A stretch of 64,000 bases of DNA from Flammeovirga agarivorans (lineage in GTDB: Bacteria; Bacteroidota; Bacteroidia; Cytophagales; Flammeovirgaceae), in the NCBI RefSeq assembly GCF_012641475.1, contig NZ_JABAIL010000001.1:806001-870000 (forward strand), read 5' to 3'. The translations under genes were made by a program, and so were the position numbers. Below, one piece after another: positions 58,549 to 64,000 of this stretch (positions are counted from its first letter, which is position 1; each line of letters starts with the position of its first letter). The notes beneath the pieces are model-generated. The model had not been told where the DNA came from. It worked only from the letters and a program-made list of their open reading frames with translations, and searched no databases.

Positions 58549-58568
58549 AGAAAACATTTGTACATTTG
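58540..58568 (+). promoter_or_regulatory. Bacteroidota-type promoter before a small unknown gene
   Basis: TTTG (58540-58543) and TACATTTG (58561-58568) are 17 nt apart. The -33 box lies inside the 3' arm of the preceding terminator, and the start codon follows 23 nt after the -7 box. Confidence 0.55.
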
Positions 58569-58591
58569 CGAGTAATCTAAATTATTATACC

Positions 58592-58840
58592 ATGGATGAA
58601 AATATGATCGCAATGCAGTTTGCGAACGCAATAAATACTGCAGAAAGCGAAGCACAAATTGTTCAGATGATGCAAGGTGCTTTTACTATGTTACAAACAA
58701 TGAATTTACCAGAAGAAAATATCAAAGATATAGCTGGTAAAGTTTCAACATTTTTAGAGACACTAGAAGTAGAGGCAGGTTCACAACCTGAAAAAAATAA
58801 AGCTCAGGCTGTAAAAACTCTTGCGGAACTTATTGGCTAG
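58592..58840 (+). CDS. Small helical protein, unknown function
   Basis: From the ATG at 58592 this gives 82 residues (a longer frame starts with TTG at 58541, which would lie in the terminator and is less likely). The sequence is helical and acidic, with many Ala, Gln and Met residues (MQFANAINTAESEAQIVQMMQGAFTML). No known motif or membrane segment. It has its own promoter and terminator, so it is likely a free-standing small gene. Confidence 0.7.
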   Translation: MDENMIAMQFANAINTAESEAQIVQMMQGAFTMLQTMNLPEENIKDIAGKVSTFLETLEVEAGSQPEKNKAQAVKTLAELIG

Positions 58841-58861
58841 AACCGCAATTCAGAATATTAT

Positions 58862-58905
58862 TAAGGGTATAGGGTAATTCAATTATCTTATACCCTTATT
58901 TTTTT
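58862..58905 (+). terminator. Terminator after the small helical protein gene
   Basis: TAAGGGTATA and TATACCCTTA form a perfect 10-bp stem with a 17-nt loop and seven T residues follow. Confidence 0.82.
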
Positions 58906-59044
58906 GATCTATGGTAAGAAAGTGCTTGTTTAAACTCAAATTATTATTTTCTTAACGAAACGAGGGTCAATTTATCATTTTTTAAGTTGTCATCTACGTA
59001 TTATTAATTGTCATCTTAATAAGAATAATTAAAAGGTTATCGAT

Positions 59045-59671
59045 ATGAAAAACAACATCACCCATCGTCAAATCATATTATTCATTGCAATGATATTAAG
59101 TTTCTCTTTTGCTTCGAATGCTTATACTTTTCAGGAGGATACAACACTTACCAAGAAAGAATTAAAGGCATTAAAAAAAGAACAAAAGAAAAAAGCGAAA
59201 GAGCAGAAAAAAGCAGAGCGTCAAGCTTTGGAAGAAATAGCACATAATGCAGCGGTTGTGGCCATAGATAGTCAGTCGTTTGTATTAGAAGCCAATCAAT
59301 TATATGATAGAAGAGGACGAACAGTAAACGTACAATCCAATATTAACTTCCTAAAAGTAGAAGGAGATGTTGGAGTTTTACAAATTGGATCAGCTTACTT
59401 AATTGGTTGGAATGGTGTAGGAGGTATAACAGTTGATGGTCGAATTTCAGACTGGAAAGTAGAAAAGGATGAAAAGACCGGTAGAACGAAAGTTTCCTTC
59501 AACATTATGGGAACAACACTAACAGCAAGAGTTATTTATGATCTAGATGGATCTGGCAACTTTTGTAATGCAACAATAAATGGTGTCTTCAGTGCGGGAC
59601 AGCTTAAAATGCGTGGCGTGTTAGTACCAAATAATCAGAGTAGAACATACGAAGGTATGATAAGATATTAA
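59045..59671 (+). CDS. DUF4251 family protein, secreted
   Basis: The 208-residue protein has a signal peptide (1-27), a Lys/Glu/Gln-rich coiled stretch (36-66), then the DUF4251 domain: SFVLEANQLYDRRGRTVNVQSNINFLKVEG, LQIGSAYLIGWNGVGGITVDG and later NIMGTTLTARVIYDLDGSG. DUF4251 proteins are exported in Bacteroidota and have no known activity. A shared hairpin terminator lies after it. Confidence 0.88.
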   Translation: MKNNITHRQIILFIAMILSFSFASNAYTFQEDTTLTKKELKALKKEQKKKAKEQKKAERQALEEIAHNAAVVAIDSQSFVLEANQLYDRRGRTVNVQSNINFLKVEGDVGVLQIGSAYLIGWNGVGGITVDGRISDWKVEKDEKTGRTKVSFNIMGTTLTARVIYDLDGSGNFCNATINGVFSAGQLKMRGVLVPNNQSRTYEGMIRY

Positions 59672-59719
59672 TCCTACTTGGTAGGATACCCAGAACAAAC
59701 TCACTTATGTATAATGTTT

Positions 59720-59753
59720 ACGTCCTATTTCCGTTTGGAAGTAGGACGTTTTG
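59720..59753 (+). terminator. Terminator after the DUF4251 gene, overlapping the next gene's 3' end
   Basis: ACGTCCTATTTCC and GGAAGTAGGACGT form a 13-bp stem with one G-U pair and the loop GTTT, followed by TTTTG. The minus-strand PepSY gene ends within this hairpin, so its last codons form part of the stem. Confidence 0.75.
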
Positions 59754-61290
59754 TATATAAAGATTTTAATTTCTTTCTTTTTCTATAAGCATATTCATAA
59801 ACTCCACTGATAATAATAAATATAAAGAACAAGCTAACTATTGGTATAAATAAGATTCCCACTTTACCCAAGATGAAACTAAATAAACGTCCATTGTGCA
59901 GTTCAAACATATAGTTCCATAAAGGCATCTTGTATCCGTCGAGTAGTTCTTTTGGCATTGGAAAGAAGCTATCTTCATTTGGTGTATTTAATGTCAATAA
60001 ACCCTGTTGGAAAGTTGAAATATATTGTATTCCGTTAGGAGATGTAAAGGCAGACATCACCATAAAGTCACTAGGCCTTTTCATAGTTTGATAATGAGGA
60101 GTCTTGTTACCATACAATAGGTCATAAGAATAGTTGTCTCCTTCTTTATAGTCGAAAAGACCATAAAAAGAACCAATTAAATAATGATGGTTGGGTAGGC
60201 TTTCAAAAACAGTAGCTCCCATCACGAAAATATTTACAGCCCACTCTGTTTTTACAAATGGTTTTTCTAAAGACCTCTTACCTTTATAAATTCCCTCAGT
60301 TGTATCGAGAATAAATTCATCATTTTCTGCATTGTAAGTAGCATTTCTAATACTATGGTACCAGGGATTTTCTAAAAGATAATTTGGTACTAGACTCACC
60401 GGCACTTTTCCATCAACTAGAGCTACCAATGCTGGTGGTCTCATGAAAAAACCAGTACCACCTATTACTAGCAAAAATAAACTTGTATAGACACCAATAA
60501 CCGTATGGTTTTTAATCATCCATCCCATTCGTTGGTTAACCTTCTTCTTCGCTGTTTTATCGGTAGGCTTTCTTTTCTTTCTGAAAGTAATATATAGAGC
60601 ACTTATACTTAAAAAAATCAGTATTGCTGATAGGATATCATAAAATACTCTCCCTCCAAAACCCCATAACCAACCGCTATGAAGAGCAAAAGTATATTGA
60701 ATCAGATCCATAGTCTCCCTTTTATCTTTTAGGAGATGTTTTGGAGATAAACTTTTAGAAGAAGCCAATAAAGTTGTATATAGATGGGATTGTGAAAAGG
60801 CATACAATGTATCTTCCACAACGATGAGTTTTACAAATTGTTGAAGTGTTGATTCAGGAGTCTTGATCTCAGTCCATAAATTATTAGAAAGGTCTAATTT
60901 ATAAACTCCCTCAAAAGTAGCAGCATATAAGATGTTGTGTTTTTTATCGAATAATAGATCATTTGTTTTTAGGTAGTAAGGAGCTGTTGTAAAACCATTA
61001 TTCATTGCAGAATGAAAGGTTTTACCTCCATCTTTACTTTCCCATATACCAAACTTTCCACCTAAAAAGATATGGTTTTCATTGACGAAAATAGCATCAT
61101 TAATTCCACCTCTATTCCAATTTTTTAGGACATAATCCTCTGGTAACCAATTGGTGGGAACTCCATAATTTGCAATCCAATTACTATGATTCAAAAGAAT
61201 TCCAGAAATACTCATCCAGATGAGAATAATGGATATCCCAATACCAATGTATTTGTGCCATTTTTTGAAAAATGAATAGAGTTTTTTCAT
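59725..61290 (-). CDS. PepSY-associated transmembrane protein with beta-propeller-like insert
   Basis: The 521-residue protein has membrane segments at about 16-33, 213-235, 266-283 and 477-497, as in the PepSY-associated TM family of ferric-reductase or siderophore-uptake related membrane proteins. The first begins KKWHKYIGIGISIILIWMSISGILL, with the conserved W-H. The long extracytoplasmic loops contain short repeated units (GGKFGIWESKDGGKTFHSAM, then ILYAATFEGVYKLDL) of a BNR/Asp-box type. No electron-transfer domain is fused. The C-terminus lies in the terminator hairpin. Confidence 0.8.
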   Translation of the reverse strand: MKKLYSFFKKWHKYIGIGISIILIWMSISGILLNHSNWIANYGVPTNWLPEDYVLKNWNRGGINDAIFVNENHIFLGGKFGIWESKDGGKTFHSAMNNGFTTAPYYLKTNDLLFDKKHNILYAATFEGVYKLDLSNNLWTEIKTPESTLQQFVKLIVVEDTLYAFSQSHLYTTLLASSKSLSPKHLLKDKRETMDLIQYTFALHSGWLWGFGGRVFYDILSAILIFLSISALYITFRKKRKPTDKTAKKKVNQRMGWMIKNHTVIGVYTSLFLLVIGGTGFFMRPPALVALVDGKVPVSLVPNYLLENPWYHSIRNATYNAENDEFILDTTEGIYKGKRSLEKPFVKTEWAVNIFVMGATVFESLPNHHYLIGSFYGLFDYKEGDNYSYDLLYGNKTPHYQTMKRPSDFMVMSAFTSPNGIQYISTFQQGLLTLNTPNEDSFFPMPKELLDGYKMPLWNYMFELHNGRLFSFILGKVGILFIPIVSLFFIFIIISGVYEYAYRKRKKLKSLYTKRPTSKRK

Positions 61291-61654
61291 GAGATACTTC
61301 TTTCAGAATAAGCATAAAAGCCAAACTCATAGAAGCCTGGCTTTAAAGCTTAACTGTTCTACTATTTTATCTAAATAAAACACTAGACGATTGCGAAAAA
61401 AATATGTAATAGAGTGGAAACTCTGATAGAAAACGAAACAAATAAAAATATCTTAACCTGGTAGAAAGTAAGGAGATATTTATTTTTCACATTGTCTAAT
61501 GCTGTATGTTTTGTGAACATTCAAATATAGATAGGATCTTTAAAAGATAAAAAGGTCTTTTATTCTTTTTCTTTAATAAATTTTAAGTGAGAAGGCTAAA
61601 TATGATAAATATGGTGTAAATTAAGTGCTATAAATAAGAGAGCGTTTTTCAATT
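61291..61654. other. Gene-free region between the divergent PepSY and Rrf2 genes
   Basis: The 364-nt gap holds a weak hairpin near 61317-61344 (AAAGCCA/TGGCTTT) in the leader of the PepSY gene. Because an Rrf2 regulator is transcribed away from it, its operator may lie here, but I could not point to a convincing palindrome. Confidence 0.4.
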
Positions 61655-62101
61655 ATGATGTTATCAAAAGCGTGTACATACGGTATTAGAGCGTTGATAC
61701 TTGTGACACAGAAAAGTAATATTGGGAATAAGATAGGAGGTAAAGATGTCGCAAAACTGACAGATATGCCTGAGCAATTTGTTTTAAAAATACTTCAACA
61801 GTTAAGTAAAAAAGAGTTGATTGAATCTGTAAAAGGACCAAGAGGCGGTTTTTACATGAAAGAAGAGCAGCAAGAAGTTACTTTATATCAGGTAGTAAAC
61901 GCCATTGATGGAGATCAGCTAATGACATCTTGTGGATTAGGTTTTGAGGAATGCTCTGATCTAAAACCATGTCCATTGCACTCAAAATATAAATCTATTA
62001 AAACTGAGTTAGTGAAGATGTTACATAACACTACGATCAAGGAAATGAGTGATGATGTTTTAGAGGGTAACTCTTTTCTAAAAAATATAATTAAAGACTA
62101 G
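61655..62101 (+). CDS. Rrf2 family transcriptional regulator with three cysteines
   Basis: The 148-residue winged-helix protein has the Rrf2 start (MLSKACTYGIRALILVTQ), helix-turn-helix GKDVAKLTDMPEQFVLKILQQL and wing KGPRGGFYMKE. Cys93, Cys100 and Cys106 (SCGLGFEECSDLKPCPLH) are placed like the cluster ligands of IscR and NsrR, so it may bind an Fe-S cluster and sense iron, oxygen or NO. ATG at 61658 is an alternative start. No isc or nitric-oxide genes are adjacent; the divergent gene encodes the PepSY membrane protein. Confidence 0.93.
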   Translation: MMLSKACTYGIRALILVTQKSNIGNKIGGKDVAKLTDMPEQFVLKILQQLSKKELIESVKGPRGGFYMKEEQQEVTLYQVVNAIDGDQLMTSCGLGFEECSDLKPCPLHSKYKSIKTELVKMLHNTTIKEMSDDVLEGNSFLKNIIKD

Positions 62102-62622
62102 ATATTTAAGCCAACATCATCTTTAGTTTTAAAACCAAAGAAAGCTTTAACTTCTTTTTTTACTAAGTTCTTCTGATAGAAGAAGTAATCTTTTGCTGCC
62201 ACATATAAGATTTTATCCTTTTTAAATTGAGACCTTAATAAAAAAGCAAAACCAATATAAGGTATGGAAGCCCAATAAGCTTCAAATACAGTAATCTGGT
62301 CTTTAAGTCTGTACTTAATAAATAGTGCTTTTAAGGTAGCATTGCCTACAAGAAAAAGTAATGGAGATATAGTTACCCAACTAAACTCTCCCTTAAAAAA
62401 AGAATACCCTAAAGCTCCTGGAAAAAGTAAGTTGTCGATCCAAACCGCTACAAAACTCCAAACAACAAGAACATATCCAACTCTGAGAATTTTGGATACT
62501 CCTTTTCCAAGACTACACTGGATGAGGTAGTCCATTTCTTCATTGGTATATTTTTTATTTCCTTGAACGAAACGGCAAAAATTATCTCTTGCACACTCGC
62601 AGGATTCATCAAAATCTTTCAT
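62098..62622 (-). CDS. Membrane protein of unknown function
   Basis: The 174-residue protein has an N-terminal Cys-containing segment (SCECARDNFCRF, with three Cys) and about three hydrophobic segments near 48-66, 80-98 and 112-130, then a Lys-rich cytoplasmic tail. I recognise no family. It is convergent with the Rrf2 gene, sharing the CTAG at 62098-62101, and has 21 nt to the helicase gene upstream on the same strand, so it may be co-transcribed with that gene. Confidence 0.65.
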   Translation of the reverse strand: MKDFDESCECARDNFCRFVQGNKKYTNEEMDYLIQCSLGKGVSKILRVGYVLVVWSFVAVWIDNLLFPGALGYSFFKGEFSWVTISPLLFLVGNATLKALFIKYRLKDQITVFEAYWASIPYIGFAFLLRSQFKKDKILYVAAKDYFFYQKNLVKKEVKAFFGFKTKDDVGLNI

Positions 62623-62643
62623 AGGCTGATTGAATGGGAATTA

Positions 62644-64000
62644 CTAAAATAACTCTTTATCATTTTCTATCCAACCTTTTTGCTCTCTGACCCAATCCAT
62701 AAGGTTTTGATGGATGTAAGATCTAGATAAAATTGATGGAGAACCAAAGAAGAACATTTGTTGTTTTGCCCTAGTTATTGCAACATTTAGCTTACGATCT
62801 ACACTACCATCCTCAGTCATTGATAGCATACTTTGCATCTGAAAAGGGGTGTTTGCACAAAAAGAAATGAGAATTACCTCTCTTTGACTTCCTTGGTATC
62901 GTTCTACAGTGTCAATACTTAAGGTGTTGGCCTCTTTCATACCTTCTTCTTCTAAAGCTTGTCGAATGGCAGCAATTTGGTTCCTGTAAGGGGCAATAAT
63001 TCCCAAAGTTTTATCAATATCAAAGTACCCTTTTTGCTCTAAATATCTCTTTTTAGTTGCTGCAGCTACTTTTGCAATTTTTCTTGCTTCTTCCATATTG
63101 ATCTTGTCTGAAGTTTCAGATCCTAATTGAGCAGTAGGGAAAAATAATAACCTGTTTTCGCAAAGAAGTTTTTCTAACGGAGTATATTTTTCTTTGAGTT
63201 CCCAAACCATTTCATCACTTTGCCAAGGAAGAGGAACGGTAGTTAAATTGCCTTGGTAGAAGTGTTCGTTCGCAAAGTTACCTAATACTTGATGCATCCT
63301 TCCTTGATTTCTTAAACGGTCATAAGCCCAATCCCATTTATTTTCTTGGCATAAGGAATAGATACGCTCAAAATAAGCGGTTCTTCTATCTCGAAGGTGA
63401 ATATCTTTCAGTTTGTCATATTTAATTTCTGATAAAGAAGGATCTTGTTGAGTGATGGCAGGAAGCTGTTTCTGATCTCCAATAAGAACAAATCGATTCA
63501 CTTTAGTCAATAATTCCATTAGTTGCGGCTCAAGTATTTGAGAGGCTTCATCAATTACTGCCATATCAAATTGCTTTAATGAAAATAGGGAGGAACGACC
63601 GGCAATAGATGCTAGTGTTGTGACAAAAATTCTATGTTGATCAATACCCTTTTTTAAGCTGTTTCTATTGTTCGATTCCTCTGCCATTTTATTCAATAGA
63701 GAGTTTCTCCATTGAGGTGAGCAGCTGTGCTCAGATCCAATTCTTAAGAATTTTCTGCCGTCTTCTAAAGGAGTTTCAATGGCTTCATCTAAGGCTTCAC
63801 ATATTTCATCTACAGCCCTATTGGTATAAGCAATAAATAAAATATTTCTAGTTGAGTCTGTTTTATGAAGGATATGGGCAAGGTTTTTTAGCATTCTAGA
63901 GGTTTTGCCAGTACCTGGAGGGCCTACAACTAAGCAATAATCCTCTGTAGATATTGCTTTTGAAAGTGTGTTTAACTCAGTTTGATTTAAGTTTTTATCC
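62644..64000 (-). CDS. Superfamily I DNA/RNA helicase, DNA2/NAM7-type (partial, N-terminus beyond right edge)
   Basis: The frame is open to the right edge, so the start lies outside the window. The Walker A motif GPPGTGKT is encoded at about 63899-63922, just upstream of the first in-window ATG (63894), so that ATG is internal. Other motifs are Walker B VIDEASQ, motif III GDQKQLPA, LRNQGRMH, GIIAPYRNQIAAI, VERYQGSQREVILIS and VAITRAK. This is the order of DNA2/Upf1-like helicases, which translocate 5' to 3' on nucleic acid. Substrate and role are unknown. It may share a transcript with the membrane-protein gene after it. Confidence 0.9.
   Translation of the reverse strand, partial: DKNLNQTELNTLSKAISTEDYCLVVGPPGTGKTSRMLKNLAHILHKTDSTRNILFIAYTNRAVDEICEALDEAIETPLEDGRKFLRIGSEHSCSPQWRNSLLNKMAEESNNRNSLKKGIDQHRIFVTTLASIAGRSSLFSLKQFDMAVIDEASQILEPQLMELLTKVNRFVLIGDQKQLPAITQQDPSLSEIKYDKLKDIHLRDRRTAYFERIYSLCQENKWDWAYDRLRNQGRMHQVLGNFANEHFYQGNLTTVPLPWQSDEMVWELKEKYTPLEKLLCENRLLFFPTAQLGSETSDKINMEEARKIAKVAAATKKRYLEQKGYFDIDKTLGIIAPYRNQIAAIRQALEEEGMKEANTLSIDTVERYQGSQREVILISFCANTPFQMQSMLSMTEDGSVDRKLNVAITRAKQQMFFFGSPSILSRSYIHQNLMDWVREQKGWIENDKELF

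Noticed and set aside
1-64000. rRNA, tRNA, CRISPR, insertion sequence or prophage
   Set aside because: No tRNA-like T-arm with acceptor pairing, no regularly spaced repeats, no transposase or phage gene and no target-site duplications were seen by eye; a covariance-model search would be needed to exclude small RNAs.

Overview
The window looks like chromosomal DNA from a gliding member of the Bacteroidota, most likely a marine Cytophagales such as a Flammeovirga relative (genus is inference). The signs are low G+C, A-rich translation starts with few Shine-Dalgarno sites, TAnnTTTG-type -7 promoter boxes, a GldA-like gliding ABC ATPase, a protein with a type IX secretion (T9SS) C-terminal signature, a SusC-like TonB receptor paired with a DUF4249 lipoprotein, and several Bacteroidota-type families (DUF1573, DUF4251, DUF4249, DUF4377/META). 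I saw no rRNA, tRNA, CRISPR array, insertion sequence or prophage. Both ends cut genes: an ABC ATPase on the left and a superfamily I helicase on the right.

Layout. 1-3.6 kb: partial ABC ATPase, aldo/keto reductase, and an unknown protein followed by an ECF sigma factor and an overlapping membrane protein that is probably its anti-sigma factor. 3.6-6.8 kb: DEAD-box helicase, secreted thioredoxin-fold protein, DUF1697 protein. 6.9-10.2 kb: a compact xenobiotic-response unit (MarR regulator, FMN reductase, pirin, MATE pump) with the same operator-like palindrome before marR and before the pump. 10.2-14.2 kb: small membrane protein, Crp-like regulator, LpxL-type acyltransferase, small secreted protein, sulfatase lipoprotein. 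14.4-18.1 kb: two SlyD-like FKBP isomerases in tandem, YwbE, a second DEAD-box helicase, Hpt. 18.3-20.4 kb: a three-gene operon of unrecognised proteins that share sequence blocks; this is the best candidate for an undescribed system. 20.4-25.6 kb: DUF4249 lipoprotein, TonB receptor and a RamB/PrpR-like regulator with a C-terminal cysteine cluster.

25.8-30.5 kb: anti-sigma-like protein, HisE, DUF6952-like protein with a thioredoxin, a TrpF-like barrel that lacks the catalytic cysteine, a small unknown gene coupled to xerD, and a SiaB/SiaC partner-switch pair. 30.8-35.3 kb: DUF1573 protein, DUF4340-like membrane-anchored protein, MurI, M28 peptidase. 35.3-41.8 kb: TlpA-like protein, GldA, an alkylglycerone-phosphate-synthase-like flavoprotein, SelW-type redox protein, lactonase-type beta-propeller, DUF4377/META lipoprotein, small lipoprotein. 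42-48.1 kb: PfkB kinase, TatD, TcdA, PlsC-type acyltransferase, CysE, His-rich secreted protein, PspA with a J-domain protein. 48.5-57.9 kb: acyl-CoA ligase, alpha/beta hydrolase with a LURP-one-like protein, RluA-type pseudouridine synthase, T9SS cargo, RibD, AlkD-like protein, FolC. 58-64 kb: lipoprotein, small unknown protein, DUF4251 protein, PepSY membrane protein, Rrf2 regulator, membrane protein, DNA2/NAM7-type helicase.

Most of the window is housekeeping, with short operons separated by strong hairpin terminators, many of them bidirectional between convergent genes. Functional calls rest on motifs read by eye; no database search was possible.
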